A stretch of 16,787 nt of DNA from Flavobacteriia bacterium (GTDB lineage Bacteria; Bacteroidota; Bacteroidia; Flavobacteriales; Schleiferiaceae). Positions 8,386 to 15,807 of the stretch are shown one piece after another. The stretch lies in contig CATILC010000251.1 in assembly GCA_949516455.1 (NCBI GenBank), forward strand, positions 1-16,787, read 5' to 3'. Position 1 is the first letter of the stretch; the number at the start of each line of letters is the position of its first letter. Below the pieces are notes generated by a model. The model worked only from the letters and a program-made list of their open reading frames with translations. It did not search any database and had not been told where the DNA came from. A program made the position numbers and the translations under genes.

Positions 8386-9864
8386 TTAATGTTTGAAGTG
8401 TCTGTGTCCGGTAAAGACCATGGCCATATCCTTTGTGTCGCAGAAGTTGACGGACAATTCATCCTTGACCGAACCTCCAGGCTGGATAACGGCTTCGACG
8501 CCTGCTTGGTGTGCGATCTCCACACAATCTGGAAAAGGAAAAAAAGCGTCCGAGGCCATGACGGCTCCTTTGGTGCGGAGCTGAAACGATTCAGCCTTGT
8601 TGATGGCCTGCCGCAGGGCGTCTACCCGCGAAGTCTGTCCTGTTCCGCTTCCGATCAGTCTGTGGTCTTTCGCAAGCACAATGGTGTTGCTGCGGGTATG
8701 CTTGCAGACCTTGGAGGCAAAAAGCAGATCGGCCTCTTCTTCTTTGCTCGGTGATCGGTTCGTGACCACCTTGAGGTCTTCTTTTGAATCCGTCATCGAG
8801 TCCGGCTCTTGTTCGAGAACTCCATTCAGGATGCTGCGCAGCTGTCTCTTTGGTCGGCTGATCGTTCGGGTGCGCAAAAGGATCCTGTTTTTCCTGGTCT
8901 TGAGGATCTCCAGTGCCTCTGAACTGAAGTCCGGAGCCATTAGGATTTCAAAAAACAATTTGTCGATCTGTTCGGCGACTTCGGCATCGATCTTCCGGTT
9001 GGCAGCGAGTACACCGCCAAATGCCGAGACTGGATCGGCTTCCAAAGCATCTTTCCAAGCTTGGGTGAGCGAATCCCGGCTGGCAATGCCACACGCATTG
9101 TTGTGCTTGAGGATGGCAAAGGTGGTGTCCTCGAACTCTTCGAGCAGCCACCATGCGCTGTCCACATCCAAAAGATTGTTGTAGCTCAGTTCCTTGCCGT
9201 GCAACTGTTCAAAGGCCTCGGAAAGATCACCGATGAACCGCCCTTTTTGGTGCGGATTTTCGCCGTAACGAAGCTCTTTGGAACCGCTCATCCAGCGATT
9301 GATCTCTCGATCGTAGTTCGCGCTTACCGCAAATGCGCGTGTGGCCAACCGCTTTCTGTCTTCGGCTTCGCTGTGTCCTTCTTTTTCTTCAAGCAGCTTC
9401 TGCACCTCTCCGTATGCATCCTTGTCGGGTACGATGAGAACGTCCTTGTGGTTTTTCGCGGCTGCTCGTATCAGGGATATGCCACCTATATCGATCTTTT
9501 CAATGATCTCCTTTTCTGATCCTCCTTGGGCAACGGTTTCTGCAAAGGGATAGAGATCGACGATGACCATATCGATCTCGGGAATCTCGTAACGCTCGAG
9601 TTCCTGAACATCTTCGTTTTGGTCTCTTCTCGAAAGGATGCCTCCAAAAACCTTGGGGTGAAGCGTTTTCACCCTTCCGCCGAGAATGCCTGGGTAGCCG
9701 GTCAAATCCTCTACGGAACGGACAGGGAGCCCGATGTCCTTGATGTAGGCATAGGTTCCGCCGGTGGAGTAGAGCGTCACATCGTGGGAACAAAGAAGTC
9801 TGACAAGGGGCTCCAGGCCCTCTTTGGAAAAAACCGAAACCAATGCGGAGCGTACTCTTTTCAA
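8386..9864 (-). CDS. purH: Bifunctional AICAR formyltransferase / IMP cyclohydrolase
   Basis: PurH carries out the last two steps of de novo IMP synthesis in the cytoplasm: formylation of AICAR by 10-formyl-THF, then ring closure. The 492 residues contain the N-terminal cyclohydrolase domain (about 1-140: STGGT at 33-37, LTGYPGILGGRVKTLHP at 54-70) and the C-terminal formyltransferase domain (LRYGENPHQ at 198-206; Lys253-His254 in ILKHNNACG, the catalytic pair; DPVSAFGG at 277-284; the C-terminal QPGGSVKDE). Length is slightly short but no motif is missing. The start seems to be the TTG at 9864-9862 (product MKRVRSALVSVF). Upstream in frame there is a TAA at 9891-9889 and no ATG or GTG between. 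Its position at the head of the mre operon suggests that wall elongation is co-expressed with purine synthesis. It diverges from the ABC permease gene. Confidence 0.96.
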   Translation of the reverse strand: MKRVRSALVSVFSKEGLEPLVRLLCSHDVTLYSTGGTYAYIKDIGLPVRSVEDLTGYPGILGGRVKTLHPKVFGGILSRRDQNEDVQELERYEIPEIDMVIVDLYPFAETVAQGGSEKEIIEKIDIGGISLIRAAAKNHKDVLIVPDKDAYGEVQKLLEEKEGHSEAEDRKRLATRAFAVSANYDREINRWMSGSKELRYGENPHQKGRFIGDLSEAFEQLHGKELSYNNLLDVDSAWWLLEEFEDTTFAILKHNNACGIASRDSLTQAWKDALEADPVSAFGGVLAANRKIDAEVAEQIDKLFFEILMAPDFSSEALEILKTRKNRILLRTRTISRPKRQLRSILNGVLEQEPDSMTDSKEDLKVVTNRSPSKEEEADLLFASKVCKHTRSNTIVLAKDHRLIGSGTGQTSRVDALRQAINKAESFQLRTKGAVMASDAFFPFPDCVEIAHQAGVEAVIQPGGSVKDELSVNFCDTKDMAMVFTGHRHFKH

Positions 9865-9971
9865 TTCGTGGCTGTTAAAAGGGGTGACTTAAGTCGAAGG
9901 AGCAAGTTAATGAATTAAGCCCCTGAGCGCCCTTCATTTCTTCACTAATTTGCGGGAATATCTGGGTTCAC
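9865..9971. promoter_or_regulatory. Divergent intergenic region between purH and the ABC permease
   Basis: These 107 bases separate two genes read outward, so they should hold the promoters of the purH-mre-rodA operon (minus) and of the permease (plus). I find no clean Bacteroidota promoter (TTTG ... TAnnTTTG) in either direction. TAATTTG at 9946-9952 is one base short of the -7 consensus in the plus direction. No hairpin with a T run is visible. The regulatory role is inferred from gene orientation alone. Confidence 0.4.
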
Positions 9972-11219
9972 ATGCGCGTTTGGTTCAATGCTCTTTCCGA
10001 AAGTGTGGCGTTCGCACTGCACGCGCTGCTCGTCAATAAGCTCCGCACCTTTCTGAGCCTTCTGGGCATCTCGATAGGCATCTTCTCCATTATCCTGGTC
10101 TACACTGTGGTGGATTCTTTGGAGTCCAATATCCGCAGCAGTGTGGAGTCTTTGGGGAACGATGTGGTCTACATCCAGAAATGGAGTTGGGGCGGTGGAG
10201 GTGAATACCCCTGGTGGCAGTACATGAAAAGGAGGGAGCCCTCTTTTCAGGATTTCAAGGATCTCCAAAAACGCTTCTCCAAGGCCGAGGCCATGGCATA
10301 TGGAATGAGCATGAGCAGTGTGGCCAAGTATGGGAGCAATTCGATCGAAGGGGTAGGGGTGTTCGGCTCCACACATCAATACGATCGGATATGGGAATTT
10401 GAACTGGCCGAGGGGCGATATTTCACCGAACTCGAGTCCAACTCCGGACCGAATGTGGCGATCATTGGTTCGGATATTGCTCAGGGTCTTTTTCAGGGCA
10501 AAAGCGCAGAGGGCAAGAAGATCGGTATTCTGGGAAGAAAGTTTCGCGTCATCGGAGTCTTTGAAAAGAAGGGAAAGAGCCTGGTGGGGGAGAATCAGGA
10601 TGAATTGATCCTCATACCAACTTCGACCATGCTCAAACTCGCCAGTCCCGAAAAGTTGAATGGCAACATGATCATGGTCCGCGCCGGGGCGGGTTTATCC
10701 TTTGAAGAGTTCAAAAGCGAACTAAAAGGCACATTTCGCACGATTCGGAGGCTCAAACCCAAGGTCGATGACGATTTCTCCCTGAATGAGATCTCCTTGG
10801 TGGCCAATGGTCTGGATCAGCTCTTCGGGGTCATTGGTACCGCGGGCACGGTGATCGGTCTTTTCTCCGTTCTGGTCGGCGGATTTGGCATCGCGAACAT
10901 CATGTTCGTCAGTGTAAAGGAGCGCACCAATCAGATCGGCATCCAAAAAGCCCTCGGTGCGCGAAATGCCTTTATCCTCATGCAATTTCTTGCCGAAGCT
11001 GTGCTGCTGTCCCTCATGGGCGGCCTCGTGGGACTCGGAGTGGTGCTGAGCATTCTGCCCCTTGTGGAAGAGCTTTTTGGCTTTGATGTATTCATGAGTC
11101 TGCAAAACGTATGGACCGGCATTTGGATCGCCGTGGGTGTTGGCCTGGTCAGTGGGACCATTCCGGCGCTGCTCGCCTCTCGGCTCGATCCAGTCGAGGC
11201 CATACGAAGCGGAATCTAG
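9972..11219 (+). CDS. MacB/FtsX-family ABC transporter permease
   Basis: This 415-residue protein has the MacB-type permease layout: one membrane helix near the N-terminus (about 26-46, after the conserved NKLRTFLSLLGISIG), a large periplasmic domain (about 50-275), and a C-terminal FtsX domain with three further helices (about 283-312, 335-360 and 375-400). The coupling segment VKERTNQIGIQKALGAR (315-331) would contact an ATPase. The C-terminus RLDPVEAIRSGI is typical. Such permeases work with a LolD/MacB-like ATPase to move or release lipids, lipoproteins or peptides at the periplasmic side. No ATPase gene is next to it here, so the partner must lie elsewhere. No Shine-Dalgarno is obvious before the ATG. 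Its TAG shares the bases CTAG with the stop of the GAF gene on the other strand. The family is certain, the substrate unknown. Confidence 0.92.
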   Translation: MRVWFNALSESVAFALHALLVNKLRTFLSLLGISIGIFSIILVYTVVDSLESNIRSSVESLGNDVVYIQKWSWGGGGEYPWWQYMKRREPSFQDFKDLQKRFSKAEAMAYGMSMSSVAKYGSNSIEGVGVFGSTHQYDRIWEFELAEGRYFTELESNSGPNVAIIGSDIAQGLFQGKSAEGKKIGILGRKFRVIGVFEKKGKSLVGENQDELILIPTSTMLKLASPEKLNGNMIMVRAGAGLSFEEFKSELKGTFRTIRRLKPKVDDDFSLNEISLVANGLDQLFGVIGTAGTVIGLFSVLVGGFGIANIMFVSVKERTNQIGIQKALGARNAFILMQFLAEAVLLSLMGGLVGLGVVLSILPLVEELFGFDVFMSLQNVWTGIWIAVGVGLVSGTIPALLASRLDPVEAIRSGI

Positions 11220-11686
11220 AGGTCGACCGGGGGCCAGTTGTCTCCGATCTGTTCGCAGATCATTCCGATCAGTTTACGGTCATTGGGTCCGAAGGGCTCC
11301 TTCTTATTGGAATCGATATCCATCTGAGCCACCAGCCGGTCTTTAGAAAAAATGGGGTAGACCACTTCGCTGCGCACATTGGCATTGCAGGAAATGTAAT
11401 TGTCTTCGAGATCGACATCATCCACAAAAAGCGCCTTTCCGCTGACCGCTACTTGCCCACATATCCCTTTGCCGTAGGGTATGCTGGTGTGTTCTGTCGG
11501 CAGCCCGTCGTAGCAAAGCAGCTGGAGGCTGCGCTCGTCCGGATCCATGGTGTATATCCCCACCCAATCGTAGTGACCCACTCTTTCTTTGAGCAAGACA
11601 CAAACTTCCTCCAGAACCTCTTTGGTGAGTTCCTTGACGGAAAGTTTGGTGATCGTTTCCAATTGCAGGCCCGCCCAATCGATCAT
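11216..11686 (-). CDS. GAF-domain protein resembling free methionine-(R)-sulfoxide reductase
   Basis: The whole 156-residue product is one GAF domain: WVGIYTMD (41-48), IPYGKGICGQVA (69-80), then DVDLEDNYISCN (90-101), SEVVYPIF (106-113) and MDIDS (122-126). These match the fRMsr (E. coli MsrC) family, which reduces free Met-R-sulfoxide with three cysteines. Cys76 and Cys100, 24 residues apart, line up with the second and third cysteines (Cys94 and Cys118, the last being catalytic). The place of the first (Cys84) is His66. Cys58 is nearby but not in register. It may therefore be an fRMsr with a changed thiol cycle or a GAF protein of another function. The ATG at 11686-11684 overlaps the dgkA stop (ATGA), so the two genes are probably co-expressed. 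A soluble cytoplasmic location is expected. Confidence 0.8.
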   Translation of the reverse strand: MIDWAGLQLETITKLSVKELTKEVLEEVCVLLKERVGHYDWVGIYTMDPDERSLQLLCYDGLPTEHTSIPYGKGICGQVAVSGKALFVDDVDLEDNYISCNANVRSEVVYPIFSKDRLVAQMDIDSNKKEPFGPNDRKLIGMICEQIGDNWPPVDL

Positions 11687-12048
11687 GTTCCTATTAGATC
11701 TTTGAAGTGGGGAAGGTAAATGATGATCCCGGTCACTGCAGCGGCGATGGACACAAAAAGAACAGCTGCCGCCGCCAGATCTTTGGCATCCCGAATGAGC
11801 TCGTCTTCATCGGGGTGGATCTTGTCTGCCAATCGTTCGACGGCCGAATTCAAGGCTTCTGCGCCAAAGACTGCTCCGATACAGATCGATACGAGCGTCC
11901 ATTCCATGGGCCTTAGTTCGAAGAAAAACCCAAAGCCCACTGCACAAAAGGCGGCCAAGAGGTGGAAGCGGGCGTTCCTTTCCTCTTTGAGCAGAACAAA
12001 AATTCCGCGGAAGGCAAAAAGGAATCCGTGCAGAAATGATTTCCTCAT
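11683..12048 (-). CDS. dgkA: Diacylglycerol / undecaprenol kinase, DgkA family
   Basis: This is a small integral membrane kinase of 121 residues with three membrane helices after an amphipathic N-terminus. The catalytic signature is intact: Glu64-Ala-Leu-Asn67-Ser-Ala-Val-Glu71 and RDAKDLAAAAVL (86-97), matching the active-site Glu, Asn and Lys-Asp of E. coli DgkA. The enzyme phosphorylates diacylglycerol or, in many bacteria, undecaprenol, recycling lipid carrier for wall and polysaccharide synthesis. Substrate choice cannot be read from sequence. Homologues lie in the same size class. It starts at the ATG at 12048-12046 and is followed by the GAF gene with a four-base overlap. It diverges from the adhesin gene across a 166-base spacer. 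Confidence 0.93.
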   Translation of the reverse strand: MRKSFLHGFLFAFRGIFVLLKEERNARFHLLAAFCAVGFGFFFELRPMEWTLVSICIGAVFGAEALNSAVERLADKIHPDEDELIRDAKDLAAAAVLFVSIAAAVTGIIIYLPHFKDLIGT

Positions 12049-12079
12049 TGTGTTGTTGAAATGTTTAAGTCCCCAACCC

Positions 12080-12108
12080 TTTGCATATGATTTGGCGTAT
12101 TTCCTTTG
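12080..12108 (+). promoter_or_regulatory. Possible Bacteroidota-type promoter for the adhesin-PorP/SprF unit
   Basis: TTTG at 12080-12083 is followed, after 17 bases, by TTCCTTTG at 12101-12108, which differs from the phylum's -7 consensus (TAnnTTTG) at one fixed position. The start site would fall near 12115, leaving about 100 bases of leader before the ATG at 12215. The elements are short and one is imperfect, so this is a tentative reading. Confidence 0.3.
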
Positions 12109-12150
12109 ACTAAACTAACTGAAGCGGGAAACAAGGGTTCGAACGAGTGT

Positions 12151-12173
12151 TTCTTTTTGAAAACGAAAAAGAA
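12151..12173 (+). other. A/T-rich hairpin in the adhesin leader
   Basis: TTCTTTTT at 12151-12158 is exactly complementary to AAAAAGAA at 12166-12173, with a 7-base loop. It lies 42 bases before the adhesin ATG. It is weak because no G-C pairs are in the stem, and it could equally be a by-product of A/T-rich leader sequence. If transcribed it might affect mRNA stability or translation. Confidence 0.25.
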
Positions 12174-12214
12174 GTTTTGTTGAACAAGAATCTGTTTCAC
12201 GCCTTAATCCCAAA

Positions 12215-15200
12215 ATGAGCATTATGCTTAGAATGCGATTTGTCAGTGTAATTTCTTCGTTGATCTTACTTCCCATCGGCCTCAGTGCCCAAACTGAATT
12301 CGGGATCGTTGACATGCAGTCGACCGATCTGGACGGCAACGCCACGGCACAGATATGTCCGGGCAATGATTATCAGGTTCAATTTGTCGTGGCCAACGGA
12401 CAGCTCAATGCCTTCGCTGTGGCCCGCATCGTGATCGTGGATCCAACAGATCCGCTGAATCCATTGAACGATCAGGTGGTCGGGAATTTCAACAATGGAG
12501 CCGGCAGCATTGTGGGAACACCGGGCACGCCAAGTGCTCCGATACCGGTGACAGTAAGTATTCCGGGTTCTGCGAGTCCGGCAGACTATGCATTCTTCGT
12601 CACTGCAGACTCGGTCAATGTAACTCCTGGACCAGCGATCAGTGATTCCATACAGCGAACAGCGATCGCCAACCCCATTTCTTCACCCACATTGGATACG
12701 TCCTCCGTGGTGTTTAAGAACACTTTCCGGACAGACAGCGCAAGTCGTCTGCTTTCCTACGATCCATTGACTGGCCCTGTCGCAGGAGGGGTCGATGCCA
12801 TCCCAGCGACGGCAGTACCGGTTCCGGATGCGCGCGACAGCACGATCAATTTCTGTGCAGGAGACAGCTTACTGCTCTGGAACGCGGACAGCCTGTCGGC
12901 TACCGCTCATACCTGGTATCACAATGGTGCGATCATCACGGGTCCAGGTTCGGGCAAAGGCCGTCTTTGGGTAAGGGAGTCCGGCTACTACACACTGCAA
13001 GCGGTGCAAGCCAACACCTGTTCAGATTCGGCAGCTTATATAGGTGTGGGTTCTGCAGCAGGCGGCGTGACCGCTGGAGTGAAGGGTGTGTATTTCAATG
13101 CCTATGCTATCGACACCACCCTTTCCCGCAGTGGCCCTGGCAATGCAGTCGGCCCGGCCACCCGTTTCTGCTTGGGAGATTCAGTGGTTCTTTCGGCGAG
13201 GGAGATCTCTTCACATCCACAAGGAAATTACAGCTATCAGTGGGTGGCCAACGGAACGGATTCCGTCAGCACGAATTTTGAATTGGTGGTCAAAAATCCT
13301 GGCAGCTACGAGGTGTACATCACTGAGTCGATCGGAAGCTTCAGCTGTTCAGGGAGGTCGAACCTCGTTCAGGTGATCGTGGACTCCATCCCCAGTCTGG
13401 CTTTCAGTACGGGAGACTCCATTGGCATCCTTCCCGGTGACAGCATCACGGTCACTGCGAATGTGACCAACGGTTTGGCTTCCAGTTTCCGCTGGTTCAA
13501 GTTGCCGTCGAACACAACAGTATCCACAGCTGCAGACTACGAGGTGAAGGATCCCGGAACTTATTTCGTTCAGGCCACCAGCGCGAGCGGTTGCCAGATG
13601 AACGACACCTTGTATGTCGAAGATCTGTCTCGCACACATTTGAGCATCAGTAGTTTCCAGACTGAGAATTTGGATGGAACCTTCAGTTTGCAGATCTGTC
13701 CAGGAAGCACGCATCCCTTGGAATTCGTTGTGGACGATGGTCAGGTCAATCCCTTTGCCGTGGTGGATGTGATCATCACCGATAAGAACAATCCGGTGAA
13801 TCCCATCAATGGAACGATCGTCGGATCCTATGGCAATGGAGGAATAGCCATCACGGGAACAACAGGAGCGCCCAGTGCACCGGTCCCGGTGACCGTTACC
13901 ATACCCGATCCGATCAACTCCTCGGATTACTCCTTCTATTTGGCCGTGAACCCAGCTGGCGTTTTTCCTTCACCCGCAGTGAGCGACAGCACCGATCGGA
14001 CCGTGATCCCGAATCCCATTTCCCGAATGGTGCTGGACACATCCACAGCGACCTACGCGAATACCTTCAAAACAGATAGCCTGAGCATTCTCCTTTCCAA
14101 TGTGGCAGGGTTGGGTCCTGTGCCTGGCGGTGTGGACGCTTTGCCGCCAACGGCTTTCCCCATTCCCGATGCGGCCGACAGTACGGTCAACTTCTGTAAG
14201 GGCGATAGCTTGTATCTGTGGAATCCGGACAGCCTGACCGCGAATGAGCACATTTGGCTCCTGAACGGCGTTCCTTACCCAACGGCAAGTGTCAACCAAG
14301 GGCATCTTTGGGTACACGAATCGGGCTATTACAACTTGATCACAGAGAATTCCAATACCTGCGAAGACTCGGTGGCCTACATCGGCGTTGGACGTCCAGG
14401 ATTGATTGGTGCGGCTGGGGTCAAGGGTATTTATTTCAACGCCTATGAGGTGGACACCACCCTCTCCAGAGTAGGTGTGGGCAATGCCGTTGGACCTCCT
14501 ACGCGTTTTTGTGTAGGCGATTCACTCGTTCTCTCCGCTCGGGAGAACTCTTCCCATCCTTTGGGTTCCTACACCTATCAGTGGGTAGCCAACGGAACGG
14601 ACTCGATCAGTACAGATTTCCAGATCGTAGTCAAGCAAGCAGGCGCATATGAAGTCTACCTTACTGAATCGATCGGCACCGGATTCACCTGCGCGGTCAA
14701 ATCCAATGTGGTGGAGGTGATACTGGATTCTCTGCCGGGCGCGGAGATCGGCACTTCAGCTGCGACCATTTGTTACGGTGATACGATCGTCGTGCAGGAC
14801 ACCAACACCTATTTCCCCTCCCGACTTTATGAGTGGTATGCCAATGGACAAAGTCTCTTGGGCACCTTTGGCGACACCAATCTGATCAAACTCGATACGG
14901 CTCTGCTTTCTTCCATTGGCGTGCATGCAGATACGATGCTGTACATGACGCTTGTGGTGACCGATACCATCGGTTGCGACAGCGTGAGTGCACCTGTGGT
15001 ATTTGACTTTGCACGATATCCGGAGATCGCACTGAGCAGCGGGAACAGCGTCTCGCTTTGTCTTGGCGACAGTCTACAGGTTTCTGCCTTCACGGTCAAC
15101 GGCGTTCTGAGTTCCTACATCTGGTACGATCTGGCCGACAGCAGTGTCATTTCTACGAATTCCAATCTGATGGTCAATACCGCTGGAACTTATTTTGTGG

Positions 15201-15799
15201 AGGCGACCGGACCAAACGGTTGTTCGAAGACCGATACACTGACCGTGACCGGCCTGGCAGTCACAGCCAATGCAGGCATCGACCAGGCAGTGGATTCAGG
15301 CCAGGTGGTTCAGCTCGGCGCAACGGGCGGCGTGAGTTATTACTGGTATGCCAATTCACCGGTCTATTTCAACAATCCCTTCGATCCAAATGCGCAGACG
15401 CTGCCCACTATGGATACGACCACCTATTATGTGGAAGTCACTGCGGCCAATGGTTGTGTGAGTGTGGACAGCATGCAGGTATTCATCAATCCGAAGGTCC
15501 CGGATCCGCTGGAACCCTTCAGCGATGTGCAAAATGTGATCACGCCCAATGGTGATGGAGTGAACGACCTGCTCGATCTTTCGGATGTGATGGACGGAGA
15601 CAACTGCGAGCTTCGGATCTTCAATCGTTGGGGCGCTTTCCTCAGAAATTTCCCTTCCTATCAAAACAATTGGGACGGAACAGACGGCGGCGGAGACATA
15701 CTTCCAGACGGCACCTACTACTACACATTGAGATGCTCCTCCGGAGTGGAATTCAGGATCAAAGGTGCGGTGACGATTCTCACCGGTAACTCTAAATAA
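12215..15799 (+). CDS. Secreted multi-Ig-like adhesin with T9SS type B sorting domain
   Basis: This 1194-residue protein begins with a signal peptide (hydrophobic core about 9-23, likely cut after LSA, residue 25) and ends with a gliding-motility-associated C-terminal domain (about 1106-1194: VITPNGDGVNDLL, then LRIFNRWG, WDGT and LPDGTYYY), the sorting signal for type IX secretion. Between them lie beta-sandwich Ig/PKD-like modules, many opening with Cys-x-Gly-Asp-Ser and closing with a second Cys, which suggests one disulfide per module. Residues 29-393 are repeated as 476-841, and 394-473 as 937-1016. One extra module (about 842-935) sits only after the second copy. The product should be exported and held at the cell surface, perhaps as an adhesin. 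No enzymatic domain is visible and the ligand is unknown. ATGs at 12224 and 12233 would also keep the signal peptide. The PorP/SprF gene follows after eight bases. Confidence 0.9.
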   Translation: MSIMLRMRFVSVISSLILLPIGLSAQTEFGIVDMQSTDLDGNATAQICPGNDYQVQFVVANGQLNAFAVARIVIVDPTDPLNPLNDQVVGNFNNGAGSIVGTPGTPSAPIPVTVSIPGSASPADYAFFVTADSVNVTPGPAISDSIQRTAIANPISSPTLDTSSVVFKNTFRTDSASRLLSYDPLTGPVAGGVDAIPATAVPVPDARDSTINFCAGDSLLLWNADSLSATAHTWYHNGAIITGPGSGKGRLWVRESGYYTLQAVQANTCSDSAAYIGVGSAAGGVTAGVKGVYFNAYAIDTTLSRSGPGNAVGPATRFCLGDSVVLSAREISSHPQGNYSYQWVANGTDSVSTNFELVVKNPGSYEVYITESIGSFSCSGRSNLVQVIVDSIPSLAFSTGDSIGILPGDSITVTANVTNGLASSFRWFKLPSNTTVSTAADYEVKDPGTYFVQATSASGCQMNDTLYVEDLSRTHLSISSFQTENLDGTFSLQICPGSTHPLEFVVDDGQVNPFAVVDVIITDKNNPVNPINGTIVGSYGNGGIAITGTTGAPSAPVPVTVTIPDPINSSDYSFYLAVNPAGVFPSPAVSDSTDRTVIPNPISRMVLDTSTATYANTFKTDSLSILLSNVAGLGPVPGGVDALPPTAFPIPDAADSTVNFCKGDSLYLWNPDSLTANEHIWLLNGVPYPTASVNQGHLWVHESGYYNLITENSNTCEDSVAYIGVGRPGLIGAAGVKGIYFNAYEVDTTLSRVGVGNAVGPPTRFCVGDSLVLSARENSSHPLGSYTYQWVANGTDSISTDFQIVVKQAGAYEVYLTESIGTGFTCAVKSNVVEVILDSLPGAEIGTSAATICYGDTIVVQDTNTYFPSRLYEWYANGQSLLGTFGDTNLIKLDTALLSSIGVHADTMLYMTLVVTDTIGCDSVSAPVVFDFARYPEIALSSGNSVSLCLGDSLQVSAFTVNGVLSSYIWYDLADSSVISTNSNLMVNTAGTYFVEATGPNGCSKTDTLTVTGLAVTANAGIDQAVDSGQVVQLGATGGVSYYWYANSPVYFNNPFDPNAQTLPTMDTTTYYVEVTAANGCVSVDSMQVFINPKVPDPLEPFSDVQNVITPNGDGVNDLLDLSDVMDGDNCELRIFNRWGAFLRNFPSYQNNWDGTDGGGDILPDGTYYYTLRCSSGVEFRIKGAVTILTGNSK
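12299..13393 (+). repeat. Adhesin long repeat, copy 1 (residues 29-393)
   Basis: This block aligns with copy 2 nearly without gaps at an offset of 447-448 codons. Residues 314-374 against 761-821 show 46 identities in 61 by hand count. At DNA level 13235-13260 and 14576-14601 differ by one base in 26. Confidence 0.9.
13394..13639 (+). repeat. Adhesin short Ig-like module, copy 1 (residues 394-475)
   Basis: It aligns without gaps with residues 937-1016 (32 identities in 80 by hand count). The module's usual first Cys is replaced by Leu406, while the closing Cys460 remains. Confidence 0.75.
13640..14737 (+). repeat. Adhesin long repeat, copy 2 (residues 476-841)
   Basis: This is the second copy of the roughly 365-residue block, starting at LSISSFQTENLDG where copy 1 has FGIVDMQSTDLDG. 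The Cys-x-Gly-Asp-Ser positions (661, 766) and their partner Cys (716, 826) match those of copy 1 (214, 319 and 269, 378). Confidence 0.9.
15023..15262 (+). repeat. Adhesin short Ig-like module, copy 2 (residues 937-1016)
   Basis: This is the counterpart of residues 394-473, with both cysteines present (949 and 1003). It is separated from long copy 2 by the extra module at about 842-935, which has its own Cys853 and Cys921. Confidence 0.75.
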
Positions 15800-15807
15800 T
15801 CACAGAG

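Noticed and set aside
9946..9952. TAATTTG as a -7 promoter element for the ABC permease
   Set aside because: It is one base short of TAnnTTTG, and I found no matching TTTG at a proper distance upstream.
12049..12214. A small gene between dgkA and the adhesin
   Set aside because: A minus-strand open frame reaching into this gap begins inside the adhesin gene and has no recognisable features; no plausible start or ribosome site was seen.
12299..14737. The long adhesin repeats as a mobile element or tandem gene duplication
   Set aside because: The copies lie in one frame of one protein, with no terminal repeats or transposase; a domain-level duplication explains them.
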